Made by a program: the position numbers and the translations under genes. The notes beneath the pieces were generated by a model that saw only the letters and a list, made by a program, of their open reading frames with translations, searched no databases and was not told where the DNA came from. A stretch of 64,000 bases of DNA, taken from Mycolicibacterium neoaurum (lineage in GTDB: Bacteria > Actinomycetota > Actinomycetes > Mycobacteriales > Mycobacteriaceae). Location of the stretch: NCBI RefSeq assembly GCF_036946495.1, contig NZ_JAQIIX010000002.1, positions 2,480,001 to 2,544,000 of the forward strand, in the 5' to 3' direction. Shown here piece after piece: positions 1 through 7,255 of this stretch; position 1 is the stretch's first letter; the number at the start of each line of letters is the position of its first letter.

Positions 1-550
1 CGGCAATCGGGACGTTCACGAGCAGGAGCAGTTGCCACGGCGCGACCTGTATGACGAGGCCGCCGACGATCGGTCCGACGGCCAGTCCGACCAGGCCGAC
101 GGTGGAGATGAGGGTGATGGCACGCAGCCGCAGGGTGTCCTCGTCGAAGAGCCGGAACGCCAGCGCCATCGAACCGGGCGTGGTCATCGCCGCGGCGACG
201 CCGGTGAGCACCCGGACGACGATGAGTTGTTCGGCGGTGGTGACGAAGGCGGTGGCCAGGCTGGCCGCGGCGAGCAGGGAGAGCCCGATGATCATCAGCC
301 GCCGGCGGCCGAACCGGTCGGCGAGCGCGCCGAAGATCAGCATCAGCCCGCCGAACACGACGGCGTAGGCGCCGACGACCCATTGCAGGGCGGTTGTCGA
401 GGCGTGCAGATCGCGGCCGATGGTCGGCAGCGCGATGGTCAGCACCGAGTTGTCGAGCATCTCGAAGAGGAACACCGCGCTGAGTCCCGTCAGGGCCATC
501 CATGCCTGGGCCAGTGACCGGAGAGGGAGAATGCGGGGAGCGACGGACAT
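1..550 (-). CDS. MFS drug:H+ antiporter, DHA2-like (3' part outside window)
   Basis: Reading leftward from the ATG at 548-550, an open frame runs to the window edge, giving about 183 N-terminal residues. It has a short basic leader, then hydrophobic helices, an LDNSVLTIALPTI segment in helix 1 and the MFS motif A (GALADRFGRRR) between helices 2 and 3. This start of helix 1 is typical of the 14-helix DHA2 efflux family (multidrug export at the inner membrane driven by the proton gradient). It diverges from the TetR gene at 601 with a palindrome between them, so it is probably the pump controlled by that regulator. The C-terminal half is not in the window, so the helix count and substrate cannot be judged. 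Confidence 0.85.
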   Translation of the reverse strand, partial: MSVAPRILPLRSLAQAWMALTGLSAVFLFEMLDNSVLTIALPTIGRDLHASTTALQWVVGAYAVVFGGLMLIFGALADRFGRRRLMIIGLSLLAAASLATAFVTTAEQLIVVRVLTGVAAAMTTPGSMALAFRLFDEDTLRLRAITLISTVGLVGLAVGPIVGGLVIQVAPWQLLLLVNVPIA

Positions 551-554
551 AGGC

Positions 555-579
555 ACTAAGTTAAGTCACTAAACTTAGT
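555..579. promoter_or_regulatory. TetR operator palindrome between efflux pump and tetR
   Basis: The 50-bp divergent gap holds an imperfect 25-bp palindrome with outer arms ACTAAGTT and AACTTAGT. It sits 4 bp from the pump start and 21 bp from the regulator start. This placement and symmetry are typical of autoregulated TetR/efflux pairs. Binding itself is inferred. Confidence 0.75.
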
Positions 580-600
580 GGGTCAACAGGAGGGAAGGTC

Positions 601-1203
601 ATGCCGAGAACTTCGGAGCGCGGGGGGCCGCTGACCCGCCGCAAGATCTCCGATGTCGCCACGGTGCTGTTCCTGGAGCGCGGGTTCGATACCGTCACCG
701 TCGCCGATGTGGCGCGGCAGGCCGGTGTGTCCAGCGTGACGGTGTTCAAGCACTTCCCCCGCAAAGAGGATCTGCTCTTCGACCGCGTGGAGGATGCCGT
801 CGAGATCCTGCGGGCGGCGGTGCGCGAACGGAGTGCCGGTGTCGACGCGCTGACCTCGCTGCGCGAGACGGCCTTCCGGCTGGTCGACGAGCGCCATGCG
901 CTGTCCGGGGTCAAGGCGGGATCGATCCCGTTCTATCGGACGGTGGCGGGATCACCCGCGCTGATCGCGCGAGCCAGGGAGATCGCCGCGGAACTTGAGC
1001 AGATCCTGGCCGCCGACCTGGAGGCCGATGCGGAGTTCGACGGGGACCCGACGTTGTTCGCCGCCCTGTTCATCGCCGGTTATGCGACGGTGCTCACCGG
1101 GACAGCGCGCCGCGTCATCGCCGCGGACGCTCCGGATCCGGTCGTCGACGACCACCGCGCCCGGTTGACGGCACTCTTCGATGCTCTGCGCGGTGGGCTC
1201 TAG
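601..1203 (+). CDS. TetR family transcriptional regulator
   Basis: A 200-residue protein with the usual TetR plan. The N-terminal helix-turn-helix (about residues 14-58) contains ATVLFLERGFDTVTVADVA and the recognition part GVSSVTVFKHFPRKEDLLF. It is followed by a helical ligand-binding domain without a recognisable specificity. An AGGAGGGA ribosome binding site lies just upstream of the ATG. It is divergent from the DHA2-type pump and the 25-bp palindrome lies between them, so it most likely represses both genes and is released by a pump substrate. Its stop codon overlaps the stop of the convergent DedA gene. Confidence 0.9.
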   Translation: MPRTSERGGPLTRRKISDVATVLFLERGFDTVTVADVARQAGVSSVTVFKHFPRKEDLLFDRVEDAVEILRAAVRERSAGVDALTSLRETAFRLVDERHALSGVKAGSIPFYRTVAGSPALIARAREIAAELEQILAADLEADAEFDGDPTLFAALFIAGYATVLTGTARRVIAADAPDPVVDDHRARLTALFDALRGGL

Positions 1204-1892
1204 CCCTGCTCGGCCAGCGGTCCCTCGCCGGCATCCTTGACGGCCTTGCGGCGCTTGTACCACTCGATGGCGATCGGTAGCACCGACAGGATGACGATGC
1301 CGATGACGATCGGTTCGAGCAGCTTCTGGATGATCTCGAACCGGCCGAGCCAGAATCCCAGCATGGTCAGGCCGCAACCCCACACGATGGCGCCGACGGC
1401 GTTGTACAGCGTGAAGACGGCGTAATTCATCTTGGCGGCGCCGGCGGTGATGGGCGCCAGGGTGCGCACGATCGGCACGAACCGGGCGATCACGATGGCG
1501 AAGGGCCCGCGCTGCTCGAAGAACACATGAGCTTCGTCGAGGTACTTCTGCTTCAGGAACCGTGCGTTCGGCTTGAACATCGCCGTGCCGACGTTGCGGC
1601 CGATCCAGTAACCGACCTGGGCGCCAAGGATCGCGGCGACGGGGATGAAGACCAGCAGCTGCCATAGCTGGAAGTTGACGTCGGCGACGTTGCCCTCGGC
1701 CGAGGCGGTCTGGATGCCTGCGGCCAGCATGCCCGCCACGAACAGCAACGAGTCACCCGGCAGGATCGGGAACAACACCCCGGATTCGACGAAGACGACC
1801 ACCAGCAGACCGATCAGGGCCCAGGTGCCGAAGTAGCTCAGCAGGTTGATCGGGTCCATGAAATCCGGCATGAGCGCCAGGTTGGTGGTCAT
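1200..1892 (-). CDS. DedA family membrane protein (Rv0364-like)
   Basis: A 230-residue polytopic protein of the DedA/SNARE-associated family. Members are inner-membrane proteins needed for membrane homeostasis; some act as undecaprenyl-phosphate or phospholipid flippases. The family signature is clear: ESGVLFPILPGDSLLF near the N-terminus, a GYWIGRNVG segment, and the R-F-V-P stretch (IVIARFVPIVRTLAPI) with conserved Arg and Pro. Several more hydrophobic segments and a basic C-terminus (WYKRRKA) follow. In M. tuberculosis the dedA gene Rv0364 is next to fba (Rv0363c) as here, with one lipoprotein gene in between. Start chosen at the ATG at 1890-1892; a downstream Met (MPDFMDP) is an alternative. 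Confidence 0.88.
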   Translation of the reverse strand: MTTNLALMPDFMDPINLLSYFGTWALIGLLVVVFVESGVLFPILPGDSLLFVAGMLAAGIQTASAEGNVADVNFQLWQLLVFIPVAAILGAQVGYWIGRNVGTAMFKPNARFLKQKYLDEAHVFFEQRGPFAIVIARFVPIVRTLAPITAGAAKMNYAVFTLYNAVGAIVWGCGLTMLGFWLGRFEIIQKLLEPIVIGIVILSVLPIAIEWYKRRKAVKDAGEGPLAEQG

Positions 1893-1917
1893 GGGGTTCG
1901 AAGATACCGGCTCGACC

Positions 1918-2436
1918 TTATGGACAGGCCACTGCGATCCGGTAGCTGGAATCGACGATGCGCGCCGGATCTGCGGAATCGGTGCCGCTGCCCGACCCGT
2001 TGACGATCCAGGTGGCGTCGTTGCGCAGCACCGTGGGCTCTCGTCCGGTCGCTGCGGGGAGCGGGACGTCGGAGGAGTAGGCCAGGGCGACGCCGCCGAC
2101 GTCGCCGATGGTCACCGACCGCACGGCGGCTACACCGTCCTCGTCGCCGGGCTCGTCGATGATGACGGTGACCCCCAGCGATGAATCCCCGATGCTGATG
2201 GTGAGCGGGCCGGCATCGTCATCGCACTGCACCGGACCGGTGGGACCGGTCGCGCCGTTGACGACGACCTGCGCGGTGCCCGCCGGCACCGCGTCGAGCT
2301 GGACCGGAGGTGGCGGCGCGACCGATGTCGCCGTGGGGGTGGTCTCCGGCGGGGCAGGCTGGGCGCAACCGGAAAGGATGCCCGCCATCGCTGTGGCCAG
2401 AAGGACGAACGGGGTCGGAACCGGCTTCGCGCGCAT
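1918..2436 (-). CDS. LpqH-like (19-kDa antigen family) lipoprotein
   Basis: A 172-residue protein with a short basic N-terminus, a hydrophobic signal and a lipobox ending ILSGC (Cys about residue 23), so it is predicted to be lipidated and anchored outside the cytoplasmic membrane. A Pro/Thr-rich linker follows (TTPTATSVAPPPP). The rest matches the pattern of the mycobacterial LpqH lipoprotein family: a VVVNG repeat-like strand, a PVQCDD cysteine and a C-terminal YRIAVACP cysteine, suggesting one disulfide. The frame stays open far upstream because of GC bias, but the signal peptide fixes the start at 2434-2436. It diverges from fba. Function is unknown beyond surface lipoprotein. Confidence 0.82.
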   Translation of the reverse strand: MRAKPVPTPFVLLATAMAGILSGCAQPAPPETTPTATSVAPPPPVQLDAVPAGTAQVVVNGATGPTGPVQCDDDAGPLTISIGDSSLGVTVIIDEPGDEDGVAAVRSVTIGDVGGVALAYSSDVPLPAATGREPTVLRNDATWIVNGSGSGTDSADPARIVDSSYRIAVACP

Positions 2437-2538
2437 TTCTACCCGAGAGTAACCGGTGTACCCGGCATCCGCCCTGCCACGGCCGAGGGCTTCTTGAGAT
2501 ACTGCCAGGGACAGCGCACGCGACCCAGGAGGAAGTCC

Positions 2539-3576
2539 ATGCCCATCGCCACGCCCGAGGTCTACGCCGAGATGCTCGGCCGTGCCAAGGAGCACTCGTT
2601 CGCCTTCCCGGCGATCAACTGCACCTCCTCGGAGACCATCAATGCCGCGATCAAGGGATTCGCCGACGCGGGTAGCGACGGCATCATCCAGTTCTCGACC
2701 GGTGGTGCGGAATTCGGTTCCGGTCTCGGGGTCAAGGACATGGTCACCGGGGCCACCGCCCTGGCCGAATTCGCTCATGTCGTCGCAGCCAAGTACGACA
2801 TCACCGTCGCGCTGCACACCGATCACTGCCCCAAGGACAAGCTGGACGGCTTCGTCCGCCCGCTGCTGGCCATCTCCGCCGAGCGCGTCAAGAACGGTCA
2901 GAACCCGCTGTTCCAGTCGCACATGTGGGACGGCTCGGCGGTGCCCATCGACGAGAACCTGCAGATCGCGCAGGAACTGCTGAAGCTGTCGACCGAGGCC
3001 AAGATCATCCTCGAGATCGAGATCGGTGTCGTCGGCGGTGAAGAGGACGGCGTCGAGGCCGAGATCAACGAGAAGCTGTACACCTCTCCCGAGGATTTCG
3101 AGAAGACCATCGACGCCCTCGGTGCCGGCGAGAACGGCAAGTACCTGTTGGCCGCCACCTTCGGCAACGTGCACGGTGTGTACAAGCCGGGCAACGTGAA
3201 GCTCAAGCCGGAGATCCTGGCGCAGGGCCAGCAGGTCGCCGCGGCCAAGCTCGGCCTGGCCGACAGCGCCCAGCCGTTCGACTTCGTCTTCCATGGCGGG
3301 TCCGGCTCGCTGAAGTCCGAGATCGAGGACTCGCTGCGCTACGGCGTGGTGAAGATGAACGTCGACACCGACACCCAGTACGCGTTCACCCGGCCTGTCG
3401 CCGCGCACATGTTCACCAACTATGACGGTGTGCTCAAGATCGACGGCGAGGTCGGGAACAAGAAGGTCTACGACCCGCGCAGCTACCTCAAGAAGGCCGA
3501 GGCCGGGATGACCGAGCGCGTCATCGAGGCCTGCAACGACCTGCACAGCGCAGGCCGGTCGGTCTCCGCCGGATAG
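2539..3576 (+). CDS. fba: Class II fructose-bisphosphate aldolase
   Basis: A 345-residue cytosolic enzyme that reversibly splits fructose-1,6-bisphosphate into glyceraldehyde-3-phosphate and dihydroxyacetone phosphate in glycolysis and gluconeogenesis. Visible features are the zinc-binding HTDHCPKD motif (about residues 95-102), the FGNVHG segment with the next zinc His, the phosphate-binding FHGGSGS loop and the NVDTDTQ segment near the C-terminus. The length matches the essential M. tuberculosis enzyme Rv0363c. The start follows an AGGAGGA ribosome binding site at 2527-2533; the frame is open a little further upstream without a better signal. A strong intrinsic terminator follows the stop. 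Confidence 0.97.
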   Translation: MPIATPEVYAEMLGRAKEHSFAFPAINCTSSETINAAIKGFADAGSDGIIQFSTGGAEFGSGLGVKDMVTGATALAEFAHVVAAKYDITVALHTDHCPKDKLDGFVRPLLAISAERVKNGQNPLFQSHMWDGSAVPIDENLQIAQELLKLSTEAKIILEIEIGVVGGEEDGVEAEINEKLYTSPEDFEKTIDALGAGENGKYLLAATFGNVHGVYKPGNVKLKPEILAQGQQVAAAKLGLADSAQPFDFVFHGGSGSLKSEIEDSLRYGVVKMNVDTDTQYAFTRPVAAHMFTNYDGVLKIDGEVGNKKVYDPRSYLKKAEAGMTERVIEACNDLHSAGRSVSAG

Positions 3577-3591
3577 CGGCCGGAAACAAGA

Positions 3592-3630
3592 ATCGGCGCG
3601 TTCCCACCTCGGGGACGCGCCGATTTTTTT
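3592..3630 (+). terminator. Intrinsic terminator of fba
   Basis: A 10-bp perfect stem (ATCGGCGCGT with its complement at 3615-3624), extended inward by three more pairs and a wobble to a 5-nt loop, is followed directly by a run of T (3624-3630). This is a canonical rho-independent terminator, which is unusual in mycobacteria because their stems often lack a U-tract. It separates fba from the convergent gene ending at 3638. Confidence 0.9.
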
Positions 3631-3637
3631 CTGCTGC

Positions 3638-4330
3638 TCAGCCGTTCTGGCAGATCTTCCATTGGTCGTCGCGGAACTGGAGATCGAAGCTGCGGGTGGA
3701 CCGGGTCTGCGGGGCATTGGCCATGAAGGTGGTCACGTTGGCCTCGGCGTGATCGTCGACCACGACCACCTCGTCGATGCTGGCCACCACGGGGTACTGC
3801 TTGGCCGCTGCGACCCGACGGTGCGTGTCGGTCCAGGCCTTGTCGTCATAGCGGACATAGCTGTCGCGGGTTGCGCCGCAGGTCAATCCCCGCAGCGCCG
3901 CCAGGTCGCCCTTCTGGATGGCGACGTCGAAGTTCTGGATCGTCGAGCGAACCTGATCCTCCTGGGACGCAGCGCCGTCACTGCCCCTGGTGAGCAGCAC
4001 GGTGCCGAGGATCGCGACGGCTGCCACGGCGGCGATCACCAGCACGACCGCGATCACCCAGCCCCAGCTGCGTCGGCGGGCCGGTGCCTTGGGTGCGTCG
4101 TCGCGCGGCGGAATCACCTGGGGGGCGGCCATTTTGGAGGTATCGATCATCTCCGTCGGCTCGCCCGCGGCGAAGATCTCGGTCGGCGGCTCGGGCACCG
4201 ACTGGATGATCTGGGTGGAGCCGTCGAATCCCGACGGTGCGGTGTACCGGCGCTCCGAGGAGTCCTCGGCCTCCGATGCGTCCGCGGTGGGTTCGGTGTT
4301 CGGATCCCCGGGTTCTGTTGGATTCGACAT
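3638..4330 (-). CDS. Membrane-anchored protein with NTF2-like outer domain (Rv0361-like)
   Basis: A 230-residue protein of unknown function. Residues 1-85 are acidic, Pro/Thr-rich and probably disordered in the cytoplasm, ending in an RRR stop signal. A single membrane helix (about 90-115, WGWVIAVVLVIAAVAAV) follows. The outer domain looks like a small NTF2/DUF4878-type fold with two cysteines (GLTCG and the terminal WKICQNG) that could form a disulfide. Position between fba and the DUF3151 gene matches Rv0361 in M. tuberculosis. The protein encoded at 37553-37996 has the same architecture and cysteine pair. Confidence 0.78.
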   Translation of the reverse strand: MSNPTEPGDPNTEPTADASEAEDSSERRYTAPSGFDGSTQIIQSVPEPPTEIFAAGEPTEMIDTSKMAAPQVIPPRDDAPKAPARRRSWGWVIAVVLVIAAVAAVAILGTVLLTRGSDGAASQEDQVRSTIQNFDVAIQKGDLAALRGLTCGATRDSYVRYDDKAWTDTHRRVAAAKQYPVVASIDEVVVVDDHAEANVTTFMANAPQTRSTRSFDLQFRDDQWKICQNG

Positions 4331-4410
4331 CCCTGCTGCGGTCCTCCCTCGCGAACGCTCTCCGCAAGCCTAGTCACTGGCGGCATATCCCCGCACGGCA
4401 CAATAGGCCC

Positions 4411-4827
4411 ATGACGCGTATGGGTGACCTGCTGGGGCCGGATCCGGTGCTGCTGCCGGGTGATACAGAGGCCGAAGAGGAACTGGCTGCGGGCGAGGAG
4501 CCCGCCATCGTGGCGGCGGCGCACCCGAGTGCGTCGGTGGCCTGGGCCGCGCTGGCCGAGGCGGCCCTGGCCGACGAGCAGCCCATCACCGCGTACGCCT
4601 ACGCGCGCACCGGTTATCACCGCGGACTCGATCAGCTGCGCCGTAACGGCTGGAAGGGTTTCGGCCCGGTGCCCTATGCGCACGAGCCCAACCGCGGCTT
4701 TCTGCGTTGTGTGGCATCGCTGGCGAAGGCGGCGCAGACCATCGGGGAGATCCCGGAGTACGCCCGGTGCCTGGACCTGCTCGACGATTGTGACCCGGAG
4801 GCAAGGGCGGCCCTGGGGCTGGCCTGA
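4411..4827 (+). CDS. DUF3151 family protein (Rv0360c-like)
   Basis: A 138-residue soluble, acidic, mostly helical protein. I recognise the actinobacterial DUF3151 family by the start MGDLLGPDPVLLPGD and the central AYAYARTGYHRGLDQLRRNGWKG, followed by a G-P-V-P-Y-A-H-E-P-N-R-G-F segment. The pattern of Ala-rich helices with YARTGYHRGLD resembles a tetratricopeptide-like fold. No catalytic motif is visible and its role is unknown. The ATG at 4411 is chosen; a second in-frame ATG lies three codons downstream. Gene order matches Rv0360c, but a metal exporter gene lies between it and the M50 protease gene here. Confidence 0.85.
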   Translation: MTRMGDLLGPDPVLLPGDTEAEEELAAGEEPAIVAAAHPSASVAWAALAEAALADEQPITAYAYARTGYHRGLDQLRRNGWKGFGPVPYAHEPNRGFLRCVASLAKAAQTIGEIPEYARCLDLLDDCDPEARAALGLA

Positions 4828-4837
4828 TAGCCCTTAC

Positions 4838-5731
4838 TCAACAGCCGTGGGCCCGGCAGTCGTCATCGCCGGTGGGCTCCACCTGGACGGTGGCGTGTTC
4901 CAGGCCGTGGGCGGCCAGGACGGCCCGGGCATCGACCAATACCCGCGCGGAGTCCGCACTGCTGGTCAGATGCGCGGTGGCCATGTCCTTGCCCGGCACC
5001 AGCGTCCACACATGCAGGTCGTGCACGCCGGTGACGCCGTCGACCGACTCCAGTTCGGTGCGCAGTTCCTCGACGTCGATATGCGCCGGTGACGATTCGC
5101 TGAGGATCCGCAGCGCGGCCCTGGCCAGTGCGATGGCGCGGGGGAGCACCCACAGCGCCACCAGGACGGCGACGACGACGTCGGCGTAGGGCCAGGAGGT
5201 CGTGACGGTGACGATTCCCGCGATCAGCACGCCGATGCTGCCGACGGTATCGGCGACAACCTCCATGTAGGCGCCCTTGACCGCGAGGCTGTGCTCGGCG
5301 TCCGAGCGCAGCAGCAGTACCACCGCGATATTGGCCAGCAGACCCAGCAGGGCCACCACGATCATCGGCACACCGGGCACGTCGGGCGCGTCGCCGAGTC
5401 GTTCGAAGGCTTCGTAGAGGATGAACGCGGCGACCCCGAACAGCAGTGCTGCGTTGGCCACGGCGGTGAACACCTCGGCGCGGTGCCAGCCGTAGGTACG
5501 TGCCGCGGAGGTCGATCCACGGCGGGCCATGAGCACCGCGGTCAGCCCCATGAACATGGCGACCAGGTCGGTGAGCATATGGCCGGCATCGGCGAGCAGG
5601 GCGATCGAGTTGATGCTCAGCGCGGTGACGAGTTCGACGACGAAGAACGTGGCCAGGATGGCCGCGCCGATCATCATGCGGCCTACCCGCGTATCGCCTC
5701 CGCCGTGGCTGTGGTCATGTCCGGCACCCAT
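4838..5731 (-). CDS. Cation diffusion facilitator (CDF) metal exporter
   Basis: A 297-residue protein with a His-rich N-terminus (HDHSHGG), six hydrophobic segments and a C-terminal cytoplasmic domain with GVHDLHVWTL, the CDF hallmark. It should export a divalent metal in exchange for protons. The TM2 ligands are H51 and D55 (DAGHMLTD). In TM5 the usual HxxxD is ExxxD here (E157, D161 in MEVVAD), so simple Zn specificity should not be assumed. The C-terminus ends in DDDCRAHGC with extra metal-ligand residues. The frame is open 46 codons further upstream, but the CDF-type His-rich start argues for 5731. A dyad ATATGC-N8-GCATAT lies just upstream. Confidence 0.9.
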   Translation of the reverse strand: MGAGHDHSHGGGDTRVGRMMIGAAILATFFVVELVTALSINSIALLADAGHMLTDLVAMFMGLTAVLMARRGSTSAARTYGWHRAEVFTAVANAALLFGVAAFILYEAFERLGDAPDVPGVPMIVVALLGLLANIAVVLLLRSDAEHSLAVKGAYMEVVADTVGSIGVLIAGIVTVTTSWPYADVVVAVLVALWVLPRAIALARAALRILSESSPAHIDVEELRTELESVDGVTGVHDLHVWTLVPGKDMATAHLTSSADSARVLVDARAVLAAHGLEHATVQVEPTGDDDCRAHGC

Positions 5732-5741
5732 GCCGCCGAAT

Positions 5742-5761
5742 ATATGCGGAAGTATGCATAT
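5742..5761. promoter_or_regulatory. Metal-sensor-type operator upstream of the CDF gene
   Basis: A perfect 6-bp inverted repeat, ATATGC-N8-GCATAT, sits 11 bp upstream of the CDF start codon in an AT-rich island within GC-rich DNA. AT-rich dyads of this sort are the usual targets of ArsR/SmtB or similar metal sensors. No regulator gene is adjacent, so the cognate protein is unknown. Confidence 0.6.
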
Positions 5762-5774
5762 GTTGCAAGGGTGG

Positions 5775-6554
5775 TCAGAGCCAAGCCGACCAGAATCGGG
5801 TGAGGCCACCGCCGAGGGAGACCAGCGGTCCGGGGACGCCGGACAGTTCGACGAACCAGAACACCGCACCGAAGAAGAGCTGGTTGAGCTGTGGCACCAG
5901 CAGCACGATCAGCAGGATGACAAAACCCCATTGTTTGACCGGGTCCAGGGCGCGCTGGGTGTCGGTGCTCAGATGGGGTTCCAGGGCGTTGTAACCGTCC
6001 AGGCCGGGGATCGGCAGCAGATTCAGCAGCACGGCGGTGACCTGGAGGAAGCCCAGGAAGGCCAGACCGCCCCAGAACACCGCGTGGGCCGGGTCGTAGA
6101 ACAGGCGCGTGACGCCGAGCAGCAGGATGGCCAGGACCAGGTTCGCCAGCGGACCGGCCAGGCTGACCTGCGTGCGCTGTCGCGCCGTCATCCACGAGGT
6201 GTGCAGATAGACCGCGCCCCCCGGCAGCCCGATCCCGCCGATGGCGATGAACAGCATCGGAAGACCCAGCGACAGAAGGGGATTGGCGTACTTGAGCGGG
6301 TTGAGCGTCAGGTAGCCACGCGCCTCGACGTTGTGGTCACCGAACCGCCATGCGGTGTAGGCGTGGCCGAATTCGTGCAGACACAGCGATACCAGCCAAC
6401 CGGCGATCACCAGCACGAAGACCGAGACGTAGGAGAGCGTTTGCACGCGGTCGGCGCACAACCACGCGCCCACCCCGCCCGCGGCGGTCAGCGCGACGAT
6501 CGCCAGGAAGATCGGGCTGGGGCGCACCGACTGACGCAGTGGTCTGATGTTCAC
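5775..6554 (-). CDS. M50 (site-2 protease type) membrane metallopeptidase (Rv0359-like)
   Basis: A 259-residue polytopic intramembrane zinc protease. The catalytic HEFGH motif lies in an early helix (CLHEFGHAYTAWRFGD) and the third zinc ligand is in NLLPIPGLDGY, the N-x(2)-P-x(n)-DG motif. There are about six hydrophobic segments and no PDZ domain, so it belongs to the small SREBP/YdiL-like subgroup rather than the Rip1 type. Family members cut membrane-bound anti-sigma factors or remnant signal peptides; the substrate here is unknown. The start at 6554 is immediately followed by a basic leader (MNIRPLRQSVR). It matches Rv0359 in gene order. Confidence 0.9.
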   Translation of the reverse strand: MNIRPLRQSVRPSPIFLAIVALTAAGGVGAWLCADRVQTLSYVSVFVLVIAGWLVSLCLHEFGHAYTAWRFGDHNVEARGYLTLNPLKYANPLLSLGLPMLFIAIGGIGLPGGAVYLHTSWMTARQRTQVSLAGPLANLVLAILLLGVTRLFYDPAHAVFWGGLAFLGFLQVTAVLLNLLPIPGLDGYNALEPHLSTDTQRALDPVKQWGFVILLIVLLVPQLNQLFFGAVFWFVELSGVPGPLVSLGGGLTRFWSAWL

Positions 6555-6580
6555 GTCCCGACGCTACCCAGGTTTGAGAT

Positions 6581-7186
6581 TCACCGGACGGCCAACCAAC
6601 CCTGCGTGTGCCGGTAGAAGGTCGACCGTTTGACCGCACGGGGGCTCAGCTCGCCGTCACGGACCACGAATGCGCCCGGGGTGCCCAGCTGCGCGGCGCG
6701 TCCGGTCACCCAGCGGCCCGGCCGCATGTGCCGCGACAGCACGGTGGCCCGCAGCCCCGGTTGGTCGGGAATCGGCTCCACCCGGACCCCGGTGACCTCG
6801 CCGTCGAACAGCACCGTGTCGTCGACGACCGCCTCGCCGACCAGCTTGGCCGGTGCGTCACCACGTTCCAGGCCCTGTTCCCCGACCCAGACGGCGGCGC
6901 CCACGATCACCGACCCCGTCTCGTCCCTGATCAGCGGCACCCGGGTGGCCCGGCCGGACAACGCCCGGCTCGCTCCCCAGGGCCTGCGCACGTGCGCGAC
7001 CTCGATATCGAGGCGGTCCGCGCGCAGCAGTCCCTTGAGTACCGCGGCCAGATCGGCGTCGGCACCGACCACGATGACCCGCCGGAAATCGGTCACCTCG
7101 TCGGGCGAAATCCCCGGCAGTCCGCGTAACGAACGGGGTGTCCGGCGTCCGCCGAACAACAAAACGCCCACGTCATTTGTGGCCAA
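6581..7186 (-). CDS. Conserved mycobacterial protein of unknown function (Rv0358-like)
   Basis: A 201-residue soluble protein. It begins with a Gly-rich LLFGGRRTPRSLRGLPG stretch, followed by RRVIVVGADADLAAVLKGLLR, which looks like a Rossmann-type beta-alpha unit; this segment suggests a nucleotide or phosphate-binding fold but no full catalytic motif is visible. The C-terminal half is beta-rich (RATVLSRHMRPGRWVTGRAAQ). It lies between purA and the M50 protease gene, as does Rv0358 in M. tuberculosis, and only 26 bp from the protease gene, so the two are probably co-transcribed. Function unknown. Confidence 0.7.
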   Translation of the reverse strand: MATNDVGVLLFGGRRTPRSLRGLPGISPDEVTDFRRVIVVGADADLAAVLKGLLRADRLDIEVAHVRRPWGASRALSGRATRVPLIRDETGSVIVGAAVWVGEQGLERGDAPAKLVGEAVVDDTVLFDGEVTGVRVEPIPDQPGLRATVLSRHMRPGRWVTGRAAQLGTPGAFVVRDGELSPRAVKRSTFYRHTQGWLAVR

Positions 7187-7255
7187 CGCAACTCCTACGG
7201 CTCCGCTCGGATAGGGTGGGTCACCGGCTGCATCACTTTAAGCGGGAGAAATGCC

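Noticed and set aside
32..517. Two forward frames of 161 and 105 codons at the left edge
   Set aside because: They are antisense to the DHA2 pump, which shows clear MFS motifs on the reverse strand.
1918..3717. A 599-codon reverse frame spanning the lipoprotein and the opposite strand of fba
   Set aside because: Only the last 172 codons have a signal peptide and family features. The rest is antisense to fba in GC-rich DNA.
5529..6617. A 362-codon forward frame across the CDF and M50 genes
   Set aside because: It is rich in Gln, Arg and Gly, as GC shadows are, and lies opposite two recognisable membrane proteins.
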